Shown: positions 1 to 10,675, counted from the stretch's first letter. The stretch is DNA of 64,000 nucleotides from Pararge aegeria (GCF_905163445.1 NC_053187.1:5952001-6016000); one strand, 5' to 3'. Made by a program: numbers and translations. The notes: generated by a model not told the origin, from the letters alone.

Positions 1-104
1 TTTCATTATACTTTTTGTTTTCTCATCTTATTAAAGGCATTATATGTTTTTTACTAACCAATTTAAAACTAAATAAATAATGGCTTGGTAAATTATTTTG
101 AAAG

Positions 105-215
105 CTGCTTTGATTAGCATGTTTGGCTGCGTAACATCAAACATGAGATCCTGGATTTGAATGCCGAATGAAAGGCCAAAAATTATTAGGTTTTTCTATT
201 AATAAATTAGTAATA
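105..215 (+). repeat. tRNA-headed SINE fragment
   Basis: The stretch contains a decayed tRNA-like head: an A-box-like part (gattagcatgtttggctgcg) followed by a B-box-like part (gatcctggatttgaatgccg) and then an AT-rich body. It resembles the heads of the other tRNA-derived SINEs in this window, especially the one at 34260. The B box is mutated, so it is a relic. The end is a guess. Confidence 0.4.
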
Positions 216-1868
216 GTAGTTAATTGATAGCCATGATTAAGAAAATAAGCTTTCTTAAGCGAGAACTTTAGGCCTTTTAATCGTTAGGCCGTGGAATTTA
301 GATGTTAGACCTTTTCCCCTTAATAATGCCAACGACAGGGACAACCACAGGGTATCTATAATAGATAGGATGAAAATGAAAATAATTTCGTAATCGGCTT
401 ACGAAAAAATCGTCTTTCTTCGCCAGCATCGCAACGTCTACGTCTCAATTAAGATATCGGCGAACACTCCGAACACCGCTCCCGCATGCCTTCTTAAAAT
501 CCCCTATCTTCGGAAACTAATTAAAAATTCGCCTCGCCGCCGTAGCTCTGTGTTCAATTGGGACGATATAACTTCATTTATAAACGAGCAATCTTGTCCA
601 AGATAAGCACTGGCGAGAAAACAACGAAGAGTACAACTCGCCACACGCGTCCGCGATGCGAACGGACAAAAAGACAAACTCAAACAAACAACCTCAAACT
701 TTTAAATGGAACGCGAGTGGGTCCACCGCGTTAACTATGCCGATACTGGGAAGGACGCGACATCGGTAAGTCACGTCACCTAATAAATGACGACGGCCCT
801 GAAATAAATATATAATATTGTATTTGTGTAAATAAACAAAATAATGCGACGGGAACCCGAAATGCTTTAAATATTCAAATGAAGCGAGCCGAGGTGAAAT
901 ACGAAGGTGCGCGCGCTCGACTTGAGCCCAATTAAATCGGTGCCACTGAGGTAGAAATTAAAAACAAAAGGAGGATGACGGGGGTCCGGCGCGCATTTTT
1001 CTCATGAGTATTATTAGCGCGATGTCAACCCACAAAAAATGGACTTAGAGCCTTGTCGTGCCCGTGATCATTATCGATAACATCCCGCATTTTGTATTGT
1101 TTTGATAAGTGTGATGCTTTTCAATTTAGACGTTTTGTTGACAGTTTATATTTACCCTACACAGATGATCGATTCGGGGGTCAATTAATTTGAGTAAATC
1201 CTTTTAGATTGCATTTTTTTTTCGATGCTCATTATTCAAATACGAAATGCACTGTCAATCACAACATTGAAGCGAGTGTCCAACAAAACCTCAAACAGCA
1301 TTGGGTACGGTCATTACTCACAGCGGGGCTGGTGAGAACAGATTTAATATTTGCCTATAAATCAATTACGGACGTGTGGCGAGTCCGCTTAACGCTCTAT
1401 TATTGTACCTTTCTTTACGGTATTGATAAATTATCTTCAAAGGTACGAACAGGTACGAAGGTACCGAGAACTTATCTATGTGCAATACGTGCTTACATTC
1501 ACTTACAATTCTTAGACTGTTGCCACAGCCAAGGTTTCACCTTGCAATTGTTGTACGTACATTTGAAATCTTATAAATCTTACATTAAGATATTAAAATA
1601 CTATCTACCCACTCGGAAAGCGTTGCTTTCAAATTTGCAATCGTAAACCTAGTACAATTTCTGCAATTGAAAGTTGCTACATGCTTGTATATTTACAGAT
1701 ATCTTTTAGATAGAATATAAAAAATTAAAAACAAAGTAATTAATATTTTTTTTTGTTTGATAGAATTGGCATCTCGTAGTAAGATAGGTAGGTACCCGAT
1801 TTCCTGAGATCGTGTTTCTTTGGATTCCTAAACCTCCCCATTCATTATTAGCACGTATTTTTTCCTTG
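216..1868. other. No gene seen; GC-richer single-copy-looking block
   Basis: I recognise no repeat here. Roughly 415-1010 is clearly richer in G and C than its surroundings and has no LINE, SINE or MITE signature, so it may be host sequence (regulatory or conserved non-coding). A 145-codon frame at 1209-1646 begins at TTG, shows no domain I recognise and sits in AT-rich DNA; I do not call it a gene. Confidence 0.4.
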
Positions 1869-1940
1869 AGTACCTACTATACTCAGTACCTACTATACTC
1901 AGTACATACTATACTCAGTACCTACTATACTCAGTACCTA
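1869..1940. repeat. 16-bp minisatellite, about 4.5 units
   Basis: The unit agtacctactatactc is repeated head to tail from 1869. Units one, two and four are identical and unit three has one change (c to a). The array ends in a partial unit that runs into tacctacctacc. The short 73-codon frame across it is only the translation of the repeat. Confidence 0.9.
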
Positions 1941-2754
1941 CCTACCATTACGATAAGATTCATTAACACCCGTCGCGACCTCCATCCGAGAGTTCGATTT
2001 ATTCAAACAAAATACATTTATTTTAGACAATGAGGACCTAAGTGCTTATTGGAGATTGCCTCTTACTACAGACAATTTGCTAGTCTTAACGAAAAATAAA
2101 AATACATTGCGCGTTGGTTTCACTTCATTCTAGAAAGGTACTGGGGAACAAGTAATGTACGGTGATCAATTTCGATGTTGGGATATGTTTGAGTGTTTAA
2201 ATGATGAGTGGTTGGGGGGATCACGACGGGGGTGCCACGGCGGCCTACCGACGTTCATCACTATTCAATAAGTTCCATTTATTGAAATTACATAATTTGT
2301 GTGTGAATAATGACGAGTGTGATGGATCTTCGTGGGCGATGCGAGCGACTTAAACCCGATTAACTTTTGACCGGCGGATGATATTAATAATCTGTCTATT
2401 CAACACTGCATTGCACTGCATCCATGCTTAACTTGTTCCACTTGAGACCTGCTAAGTTTAAACGCAACGAATGCAACTATTAAACTATTATTATAAAAAA
2501 GCAACCCGGCCCGGCTTCGCACTGATTTAAATTATAAAAAACAGGGAAGTTACCTACCTAATGCCATGTAATTGTAAATTTATGTTTTGTCCATTTTTTG
2601 TAATTTATTTGTTAAATTATTTTCTGTATAATGAGATTTTCTTTAAATTATACATATCTGTGATAAATTATTTTAACGATGGTGAAAATTGTTCAAAATC
2701 CGTAGTGCGGTTTAAGTAAGAGTGAGGACCGGATAAAAAGATGGATGCGGAAAC
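1941..2754. other. No gene seen
   Basis: AT-rich sequence without a recognisable gene. At about 2498-2520 there is a motif (acccggcccggcttcgcac) like the ends of CTAG-terminated lepidopteran repeats, so part of this stretch up to 2809 may belong to one such element. Otherwise nothing is identified. Confidence 0.35.
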
Positions 2755-2809
2755 GACTGGAGTAATTTAGAGGACCGAAAAGTCGACCGAAGTCGTGGGC
2801 CATAGCTAG
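2755..2809 (+). mobile_element. Helitron-like 3' end fragment
   Basis: The stretch ends in ccgaagtcgtgggccatagctagt. This is close to the 3' terminus of the other Helitron-like copies here (gaagtcgcgggcaacagctagt at 9308 and gaagtcgcgggcacagctag at 54651): a short imperfect GC hairpin followed by CTAG and then a T in the flank. I could not find a matching 5' end, so the element is truncated or diverged. Confidence 0.4.
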
Positions 2810-2949
2810 TCAGAATACATATCTGCTTTGTTTGTTTGCATGTTTGCAGATGAACTGTCAATCTTCAAGAAGTTTATTGTGTAACATAAACTTATGACCT
2901 TATTGGCAACATGTAGAGACGCGGATCAGAAATAAAATCAATCAATACA

Positions 2950-2994
2950 GCTATAGGTCGCTTGATACAATATTAAGATATTGTAACCTATAGC
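2950..2994. repeat. 45-nt bulged hairpin
   Basis: An outer 9-bp stem (gctataggt with acctatagc) encloses a 7-nt bulge on one side and an inner 8-bp stem (tacaatat with atattgta) closed by a four-base loop. It is in unique-looking DNA and belongs to no repeat family I recognise in this window. Confidence 0.7.
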
Positions 2995-3122
2995 AGAGAC
3001 CTGTAGCGTAGCACAGGTACCTAATACTATCGGCTGATAGGTACAATAATATAATGCTACAATGTACAATTTACCATTTTACTTAGTTTATGTGGATTAT
3101 TGGTACCTACTCGTATACTCGT

Positions 3123-3148
3123 ATACGGCCAAAAGATATTGGCCGTAT
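3123..3148. repeat. 10-bp perfect inverted repeat
   Basis: The arms atacggccaa and ttggccgtat are separated by six bases. The stem is perfect, but it is short and may be chance or the remains of a small palindromic element. Confidence 0.6.
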
Positions 3149-3336
3149 TACGTTATTTTTCTGGTGTACAAAAAAATGTGTAAGTATTCATTCATTCTAT
3201 TTAATGCCGAAGAATGCGAAAATTTTTCGCCGTTGGTGCCTATCTGTAACTATCCCGTAATGATTTACTTACCTACCTATGTACATGCATACATGTATAC
3301 AGCCACTGCCCAGCATAAACATTTTTAACAAGATAT

Positions 3337-3665
3337 TGGATAGAAGCAGGCGTTACTTTGCGGAAATTCATAATATATTATGAAAATTAAGCTTAATTTG
3401 CCATACTCCGCGAACAGCAGGAGAATCTGTATGGTGTTATTTATAATTTCTTCAATCCAAAAACAGTTCCTCGGCAATGTACCCTCTACGCACTTTTCGC
3501 TCCGAAACCGGAGCATCTTCAGGAGATGTTTACTTTACAATGATTAATTGCCTTTACTTTTTGGTGTGGAGTATACGGTTTGAAGAAATTATAAATTATA
3601 CCATACAGATTCTCCTGCTGTTCGCGGAGTATAGCAAATTAAGCTTAATTTTCTTAATTTTAACA
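3337..3665. mobile_element. MITE-F copy 1 (foldback element)
   Basis: The left arm starts ggatagaagcaggcgttact, runs through attaagcttaatttgccat and gcaggagaatctgtatggtg, and reaches a centre with gctccgaaaccggagcatc. The right arm is the inverse: accatacagattctcctgct, then gcaaattaagcttaatttt. Most of the element can fold on itself. The outermost part of the right arm is lost. No transposase is present, so it is non-autonomous. Short open frames on both strands (for example 3477-3881) are by-products. Confidence 0.8.
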
Positions 3666-4029
3666 AGAATTTTTCGTTCTACGTATCTACTTAATGCTGA
3701 CTTGGCCGAATACTTTACTTTATTTCCATGCTTCTACATTTATATTATATCGACAATGCTACAAACCTCAGCGTGGATAGATATGCTTGTTGATTTGCCA
3801 GAAAATAAAGCGGATCCAATTAGAAGGGACTTATTTAATGAGATGGAAATAGAGTGGCGTTTAGCCGTGGTCTTAGCTTAGACTTTGTTGATTTATTTCT
3901 TCGTGTTAGTAACTAGAGGGACTTACCTACACTATTACAATTCCTAATGCCTGAGGTTAATTAAGATGAGTAAAAAACACCAAATAAGATTAAACGATTG
4001 GGGCTTGAAGCAAAGATCAGAGGTAGAGA

Positions 4030-4192
4030 AAAGGCGTTATTTTGCGGAAATCCATGATAAATTATGAAATTAAGCTCAATTTGGTATACTCCTCGAAAAG
4101 AATCTATATGGTGACATTTATAAGTAATTTAAATAATAGTAAACCATTATTCATTGTAAATTCAACATCTTCTGATGATGCTCCGGTTTCGG
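4030..4192. mobile_element. MITE-F copy 2, left part
   Basis: This begins aggcgttattttgcggaaat and contains the aattaagctcaattt and gatgctccggtttcgg parts of the family. It breaks off at 4192 in the central motif. The rest of the same copy resumes at 6117 on the far side of the LINE, so it was split by that insertion. Confidence 0.8.
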
Positions 4193-6116
4193 TTTTGTTG
4201 ATAACAATAAAGTGACGTCTGACAGGGAGGTTGCTAATACTTTCAAAACTTCTTTCAGAATGTTCCCATTTTGTTAACAGATTCTCTAAGCTCTTCACCA
4301 ATAGCAGCTCAGCGTATATTGAGAGATAATGTTAAAGAGTGCAATGTTTTATTTAATTTTAAACATATATCTGCAATAGATATTGTAAAGAATTTCAGGT
4401 TATTAAAGTTGAAAAAAACCGGTGATCTGTGGGGTATGTCGGTGATGGTCATTTCTAACATTATTGACGTTATTGCCCCTTATCTAGCCGTAATTTTTAA
4501 TGAATGTGTTGATATGGGTATTTTTCCGAACCTAATGAAATGTAGTAAATTAATACCCCTTTTAAAATCCGGTCATAAAAATGACCTTAACAATTACAGG
4601 CCTATTTCAATCTTGCAAACTCTTAGCAAGGTCTTTGAAAAAATTATACTTTATCAACTTTTAAATCATTTTAATGTAAATAACTTACTTCATCCGGAGC
4701 AGTACGGCTTCACTAAAGGTCGTACTACAACGGATGCAGGCGCAAGACTCATAAAGCATATTTACGATGCCTGGGAACGTTCGCAGAATGCCATTGGTGT
4801 TTTCTGTGATCTGTCCAAAGCATTCGATTGCGTTGAACACAAAACGTTGTTATTAAAACTAAGCCACTATGGCATCAAAAAAGTTTCACTCAATTTGATT
4901 GCCTCTTATCTTAGTGATAGAGTTCAAAGGGTATGCGTAAAAGACATAAAGTCTAAGGGATCATCTGCCTTAATGGGTGTCCCACAAGGCTCAATTTTGG
5001 GTCCCTTATTGTTTCTGGTGTATATAAATGATCTGCCACACCATGTCAGGGGCACTTGTGAGATTGTACTGTTCGCAGATGATACATCTCTCATTTTTAA
5101 GACTGATAGAAACAAAGATAATTTTGACGACGTAAACCGTGCTTTGTCACATGTGTCAGACTGGTTTACTGTTAATAACTTACTTTTAAATGCAAAAAAA
5201 ACCAAGTGTTCGGAATTTGTTTTGCCTAACGTAAAAAAAATTGATAAAAACATCATAATAAATGGAGAAACACTTAAAATAGAAAACTCCACTGTTTTTC
5301 TAGGAGTGACCTTAGATTGTAAGCTACAGTGGGGTACCCATATAGAAAGCCTAGCGAGTAAACTCAGCTCAGCTGCATATGCAATCAGGAAAATTAGACA
5401 GCTTACCGATGTTGAAACAGCTAGGCTTGTTTATTTCGCATACTTTCACAGTATTATGTCCTATGGGATCTTGCTGTGGGGAAAAGCTGCAGATATTGAA
5501 AGTATATTTATACTACAGAAAAGAGCCGTACGATCAATATATAAACTTGGATCACGCGAATCGCTTCGTGAAAAATTTAAACAAATAGGTATTCTTACAG
5601 TAGCTTCGCAATACATTTATAATAATATAGTCTTTGTGAGGCAAAATATTACTCTTTATAAATCAAAAGCTGAAATTAACAATCGACTTACCAGAAACGG
5701 TCATAAATTAGTGATATCTGCATATCGTCTGCGTAAGGTGCAGAACTCCTTTGTGGGGTTGAGTATACGCTTTTACAACATGATTCCTAAGGAAATTCTT
5801 GACCTACCAATGCATACATTTAAAAAATGTGTAAAAACGCATCTAGTACAGCGAGGTTACTATACATTTGATGAATTCCTCAATGACAAGGTAGAATGGA
5901 AGCAGCCAGCCTCGCTCTCATCTCCCGCAAGATAGCAAAATGATTGTAAATATTGATGTTGGAAAAGAGCAACTACTGAGTTTCTTGCCGGCTCTTCTCG
6001 GTAGAATCTGCTTTCCGAACCGGTGGTAGAGTCACACAAACATGCATACTTGACGTTTCAAAAGTGCTTATAAAGTAGGCCTACTTGAAATAAATGAATT
6101 TGAATTTGAATTTGAA
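4193..6116 (+). mobile_element. LINE 1, 5'-truncated non-LTR retrotransposon
   Basis: This is a reverse-transcriptase element of the jockey/CR1 superfamily, placed from the RT motifs and from clear relatedness to LINE 2 at 41030. The body holds the RT frame, then a 3' UTR with ttgccggctcttctcggtag, and ends in a tandem gaattt tail (about 6095-6116), as CR1- and L2-like lines often do. TTCGG occurs at 4188-4192 and 6117-6121, consistent with a short target-site duplication. The 5' end is missing: the element starts in the linker between endonuclease and RT, the usual result of incomplete target-primed reverse transcription. Confidence 0.88.
4194..5935 (+). pseudogene. Reverse transcriptase of LINE 1 (truncated, frameshifted)
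   Basis: The protein would copy the element's RNA at a nicked target. From about 4238 one frame stays open to the stop at 5935. Visible RT landmarks are NNYRPISIL, the GFTKGRTT region, FCDLSKAFDCV, GVPQGSILGPLLF and the catalytic LFADDTSLIF (about 5070-5100), followed by the long C-terminal part with SYGILLWG. The upstream frame 4194-4243 encodes residues matching the linker of LINE 2 (VDNNK, then SDREVANTF), but it joins the main frame only through a one-base shift near 4241-4245. The endonuclease is absent and the main frame has no natural ATG at its start. It is a dead copy whose RT core is otherwise well kept. Confidence 0.88.
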
Positions 6117-6256
6117 TTCGGAGCGAAACTTGCGTAGAGGGTACATTGCCGAAGATCTGTTTTGTGTGGAGTGTAAGGATTGATGAAGTTATAAATTACA
6201 CCAATCAGATTCTCCTGCTTAGCGGAGTATAGCAAATTAAGCTTAATTTTCATAAT
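6117..6256. mobile_element. MITE-F copy 2, right part
   Basis: This continues the copy interrupted at 4192: cggagcgaaacttgcgtag, then cagattctcctgcttagcgg and gcaaattaagcttaatttt. It pairs with the left part to give the family's foldback arms, and it stops before the outer terminal sequence. Confidence 0.8.
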
Positions 6257-6794
6257 ATAAGTAGAGAAATAGAGTTTCTTACTTACATAGTGTTTATAGT
6301 TTTGTTCTCGGCGTGTGAAGTCTACCAATCCACACTTGGCCAGTGCAGTGTCTACTACAGAGACCCTTCTTATTAGAGGAGACCCGTGCCGGTACTTAAG
6401 CGGTTCCGTCAGGCATAATAGTTAATAGCGCAAGACTGTCTAAAAAAAAAAAAAACTAAGCACATGTTAACGCGTTCAATGTTAATCGTCAGGGCCATCA
6501 AAAGATCGCCAACCCACAAGCGATAAAAAAAAATTACTAAAATGAGTAGGCGTCATTACGTAGAAAGCAGAATGATATCTACAAGATCCTTGCGACCTGC
6601 GTCCACGGAGCCTTTACGATTTCCAAGAAGAAGCATCTTATAAGATACTACCGATTAGTATGAGATCAGAATGGAGACTTTCTTTTTCACAACTTTTTGC
6701 CCATCTCTTTTCGAAAAAATAAGTGTCAGAATCTTACACCACAGTGCCATTTGGCAGTAATGCTATTTAGCATTTTAAGCGATACACGTTCTAC

Positions 6795-6945
6795 ATAAGC
6801 ATAGCTCTCTCGCCGCGTCCTCTTTGCTGAGTTACTCTAAGCCTTCTTATGATTCCCATAGTTAGCGACCATGTTTCGGAGCCATAAATTGTCACTGGCA
6901 TCACGCACTAGACGGACAATTTCCGTTTCAACTAAACCTGGGCGT
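6795..6945 (-). mobile_element. RTE-type LINE 3' relic
   Basis: Read on the minus strand this matches the C-terminal coding region of RTE-type elements seen again at 40622-41029: the shared stretch runs ccatagttagcgaccatgtt, then taaattgtcactggcatcac and cgcacta. Only about 150 bases are left and no frame is intact. It shows what the RTE target of LINE 2 looked like before insertion. Confidence 0.6.
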
Positions 6946-7188
6946 CGCCCTAATCGAATGGTTAACCATTTAGGTGATGTTTATAGAAAAAAAAACATTT
7001 CACCAACTCTTAGGTGATAACTATTCGTGAACGGTTTTCGTATGTCTAGGAATCTCCTTAGATCAAGCGTTTCTTACTTAGGCATTGTCTTGTTCGTCGT
7101 TAGTGAAAACGGGCGCAGTAGTTAAGTAAAGTTTTGCATATTTTTTTTGTGTTCTCCTTCCTTTAGTCCTTCAATACCTACTGGCGTG

Positions 7189-7330
7189 CACTTCATACAT
7201 CTACAAAAGCAATGCCTACCCTAAAATTTTTGTATAACTCGAAGGATTTTCCCATTTTATGGCATCTTCCTTCTTTATGCAATTTTTTTTTCCCTGGTCA
7301 AAAACCCTGGCCATTGCCTGGTGGTGCACA
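7189..7330. mobile_element. hAT-type MITE, degenerate copy
   Basis: The sequence actggcgtgcacttcatac at the left, the interior with ttatgcaatttttt and ccctggtcaaaaaccctgg, and gtggtgcac at the right match the better copy at 18889-19032. The terminal repeats have drifted and I see no clear 8-bp duplication. Confidence 0.55.
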
Positions 7331-7497
7331 GGGCCGAGACTACTTTTTTTATCCCGAGCTGCATACTTAGCGTAGTTCAAGATAAATTGGAAGCCTTCAT
7401 TTCCGCTTCCAGAGACCGCTTCCATGTTGCTTTTTAAATGTTTTGTACGCCACAGGTAAAAAAAGGCGACACATTTGGCGAAGTTTTCTCCTCAAAA

Positions 7498-7707
7498 TTT
7501 TTCATTGTAAAGTCAACAACTCCTGACGATGCTCCAGTTTCGGAGCGAAACGTGCGAAGATCTGTTAGGTGTGGAGTATAAGGATTGAAGAAATTATAAA
7601 TTTCACCACACAGATTCTCCTGCTTTTCGCGGAGTGTAGAAAATTAAGCTTAATTTTCATAATATATCATGGATTTCCGCAAAGTAACGCCTGCTTCTAT
7701 CTAATAT
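7498..7707. mobile_element. MITE-F copy 3, single arm
   Basis: From the central motif (gatgctccagtttcggagcg) this copy runs out through cagattctcctgcttttcgc and aattaagcttaattttcat to the terminal ccgcaaagtaacgcctgctt. It keeps one complete arm with the outer terminus; the other arm is gone. Confidence 0.75.
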
Positions 7708-8155
7708 TAAAAAAAAAAAAAAATTACAGGGACAGTTTCCATAGAAGAGTGTATATTATTTATCGCGGCAAATCATTGCGCTTGTCGCCAGTGTGGTTTG
7801 GTACTAAGATACGACAATGAAAACGGTAAATTGTCTAAATTAAATTAGGTGGATGCTGGAGACCACTCGAGTGGCACTCGTGACCTGCCTCGGAATTGAT
7901 GTTGTCTGAAAGGAATATCTCTTAACGTAGGAAGTCGTAAAACATGCTAGATGGACATTCCATGCCGGTTAATCACTGAATCGTGAAGACACTTCTTGTA
8001 ATTTTTCTAACCTAAAACACATTGTTATGTATCACTTAATTTAAACATGGATTTAAATAATAACTGCTTTGTGAGTCTACGAGTGGTAGTTAGAAGGAAC
8101 GATTAGGAACGGATCACGTGGTACTGTACCTAAAGATACGAGTCACGGGTATCTT

Positions 8156-8172
8156 GAGTGAGTGAGTGAGTG
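8156..8172. repeat. GAGT microsatellite
   Basis: About four copies of gagt lie directly before the tRNA-like head of the SINE-C copy. Confidence 0.8.
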
Positions 8173-8510
8173 GTTGTGGCTTTAAGTTCGAGGTCCCGGA
8201 TTCAATTCCGGGAGGGGCTATTTAGAAACTTATTATTTCCGAATTTCCTCTGGTCTGGTCTGGTTGGAGGCTTCGGCCGTGGTTATTCGCCACCCTAACG
8301 AATAATATGTGCCGCTTAGCAATTAAGCGTTCTGGTATGATGTCGCGTAGAAACCAATAAGGGGTTATAATAAATAGGGGTTAATAGGGGGGGCTTAATA
8401 TAAGCGCAATACTCCAGGTTAGCCCGCTAACATTTTCGACTGCGTCATAACTTACCACCGGGTGAGATTGCAGTCAAGGGCTAACTTGTAGTTTAATAGA
8501 ATCTTACCTT
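8173..8510 (+). mobile_element. SINE-C copy (tRNA-derived)
   Basis: The head keeps a B box (ggattcaattccgggagg). The body reads ggtctggtctggttggaggc, then cttcggccgtggttattcgc, agcgttctggtatgatg and aggttagcccgctaacattt, and closes near gcagtcaagggctaacttgt. The same order is seen at 22265 and, interrupted, at 16572. The 70 bases after it (8511-8580) repeat the tail motif in inverse orientation (agatggtagcgggctaacct), the end of a second copy on the minus strand. Confidence 0.75.
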
Positions 8511-8647
8511 TAACTGTTAAGTGATGATGGTCAGTCTAAGATGGTAGCGGGCTAACCTGTTAAAGTAATATGGCACCAATACTCCTACGGTTTCTCTGCT
8601 TGGCGATACCTTCCTGTTTATCGGTTGAGTAGAAAGTGGACGTAGTT

Positions 8648-8765
8648 AGATCAGGGATATTGAGAAAATATATATTCACAAATTGTGTCCGCCGGGGATC
8701 GAGAACGGGACCTCCATCTCATAAGACCCCAGCGCCGATCACTGCGCCAGGCAGGTCAACGAAAA
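8648..8765 (-). mobile_element. SINE-C head, minus strand
   Basis: Its reverse complement is a tRNA-like head: cctggcgcagtgatcggc as A box region, then gaggtcccgttctcgatccc as B box. With the inverse tail at 8511-8580 this may be one minus-strand copy with an internal deletion. Confidence 0.6.
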
Positions 8766-9119
8766 TAATTATCTCGTCTTTTCTCATATAAATAGATCGA
8801 GAAAATGGTGGACATTATTATATCGTGGCGACCATGTTTGCCCTACTGGATTGTTGTAGTTTTGATACACGCACAATTGATAAACTGTTATCAACACTAA
8901 ATTAAATAATAACTGGCTTTTTGGTTTAAAACTTAGCAAACTCGATATAAGTATAAGTAGTAGGTAAAATATAGTCAAGATATAAGTATTTATGTTATAT
9001 ATTTACATATTTATATAAGTTGAATTTGATGTATATGATTTTTAGTAGTTTACATTAATTATGGGTAATTTCATGTATGTTTGTATCTTATTTGTATTTA
9101 TATTTGTACTTACACATAT
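8766..9119. other. No gene seen, very AT-rich
   Basis: AT-rich DNA with runs such as tatatttacatatttatat. I recognise no repeat family in it. Confidence 0.4.
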
Positions 9120-9308
9120 TCCTGAAGGTATTAGAAGTAATATAGGTTGATTTTTATCCCGAAATTAAGCTCAGTTCTCTTGGAAGCGGGAACGAAAGTG
9201 TTTGACGATTTTAAACCAGGCTATCCTAAATATATAAAGTGCTGCCATATTTATGAGGCACATGTCTTTCGAAAAACAAAAGCCGCCGAAGTCGCGGGCA
9301 ACAGCTAG
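9120..9308 (+). mobile_element. Helitron-like element, 3' part
   Basis: The body (gcgggaacgaaagtgtttga and tttatcccgaaattaagctc) matches in order the minus-strand copy at 21701-22157, and the end is gaagtcgcgggcaacagctag followed by T. This is the CTAG terminus with a preceding GC hairpin found in Lep1-type lepidopteran Helitrons. The 5' end is missing. Confidence 0.55.
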
Positions 9309-9344
9309 TTTTTATATATACATCATAGTTATATATTTGTATAA

Positions 9345-9524
9345 CTTCTACCTACCTCTTTTCTATGTTTTTTCCTGTTACGCCTTTGGTTGCCTGTAAG
9401 AAATCGCTATGTAGCGATAAGGCCACCAAATTGTATTCTCTTGCCCTGTATTTATAACTCTGTAACTTTTTTTCTTTGGTGTACAATAAAAGTGTATTCA
9501 TTCATTCATTCATTCATTCAAACT
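9345..9524 (+). mobile_element. LINE-tail G, 3' UTR with ATTC tail
   Basis: Only a LINE 3' end is left. It shows the conserved hairpin motif aaatcgctatgtagcgataa, the ggtgtacaataaaagtg segment and a tail of six ATTC units (9497-9520). Similar ends recur at 19575, 28640 and 33115 on the plus strand and at 20961 and 21205 on the minus strand, so it is a recurring retrotransposon terminus. Confidence 0.7.
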
Positions 9525-9726
9525 CGACTAGGGAACATTTCCTGGGTTTGATTCAAGGTCAGACTTATACTTAAAATCGTTAGGAATGGTCAGCGAATTG
9601 GGATTTTCCACCTGGTGCCTCAAAGAGCACGTGAAGTCTTCGCACCCGGTATAATTAAAAACATGTGATAGTGTGTTCGTTTATAATGTGTGTTGGTTGC
9701 CTTTAATGAATAAATAAATAAATAAA

Positions 9727-9970
9727 CAACGACAATACACACACATCACCATCTAGCCCCAAAGTAAGCTTGTGTTATGGGTACTGAGATAGCTGATGAA
9801 TATTTTTTTATGAATATAATACACATAAATACTTATAATATACAGATAAACACCCAGACACTGAAAAACATTCATGTTCATCACACCAACATTTTCCAGT
9901 TGTGGGAATCGAACCCACGGCCTTGGACTCAGAAAGCAGGGTCGCTGCCCACTGCGCCACTCGGCCGTCA
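9727..9970 (-). mobile_element. SINE-A copy (tRNA-derived)
   Basis: On the minus strand it begins tgacggccgagtggcgcagt (A box region), continues with the B box gggttcgattcccacaac and a shared body (aacatgaatgtttttcagtg, ctgggtgtttatctgtat), and ends near attgtcg. It is nearly full length. It is flanked by an aata-rich run at 9705. The 72- and 73-codon frames on the two strands are by-products. Confidence 0.85.
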
Positions 9971-10484
9971 AAGTGATTATTATTTATTTATTTATTAATC
10001 ATAGGAAGGTAGGTACATGTACAAGTAAAGTAACGTAAAGTAATTATAATAATTATACAAACAAATGCGTACCTCACAACTTATATTGGTGTGTATGTAA
10101 TGGTGCAATTTAAAATCTACTGTCCCTTATTTAGGTAAAAAGTTGTATTACAGTGCTCGCCTTAAATAATTGTTGTCTCGATGATTGAGTGTATGATTGT
10201 GCGTGTGTGAGTTTGCGTCGCGTAGGTACTTGTACTCGCGTATATGCTTGCTTATACAAGATTATTAGGTATTAGGCCCACCATATCACATTTGAATGAT
10301 TTAACCCGCTTTCTCCTATTTGAGAGGAGGGCTTTTTCTAGAGTACTGTCTTCTATTATAATTGGTGGAGAGAACTGATTACATACTCTACTTAGGTAGC
10401 TACCGTACCTCAACGATATACTTATGTAAGAGCAGCGTCACTGAGAATTTCTGAAAAGAAGAATTGTATTTCCTATACCTCTAT
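9971..10484. other. No gene seen
   Basis: AT-rich DNA with tatttattta runs and no recognisable family. Confidence 0.4.
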
Positions 10485-10675
10485 GGTCCAACCCGGGAAT
10501 CGAACTGAGGGAATCGCGATCCCTAATGAATTAAACTAACCTATCGGCAAACTAAATACAAACATAATACAACCTTTAAAAAAAATTAATATTTGGCTTG
10601 ACCCGATAATCGAATTCAGGTCCTCGTAATCTGCTGTGAAATAAACCTACCTTTTAACTAACAAGTTAAAATATT
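10485..10675 (-). repeat. Two tRNA-like SINE heads
   Basis: Two minus-strand B-box-like motifs occur: the complement of ccaacccgggaatcgaactg at 10490-10510 and of ttgacccgataatcgaattc at 10600-10618. Each is followed on its own side by decayed A-box sequence. They look like heads of two old SINE copies in tandem. Confidence 0.4.

Noticed and set aside
1209..1646. 145-codon open frame on the plus strand
   Set aside because: It begins at TTG, has no recognisable domain, and its composition is that of AT-rich non-coding DNA.
8173..8215. Possible tRNA gene
   Set aside because: The B box is followed by the SINE-C body, and no complete cloverleaf can be drawn.
9895..9970. tRNA-like sequence with good A and B boxes
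   Set aside because: The same head recurs with a constant 150-base body in eight places, so it is a SINE and not a tRNA gene.
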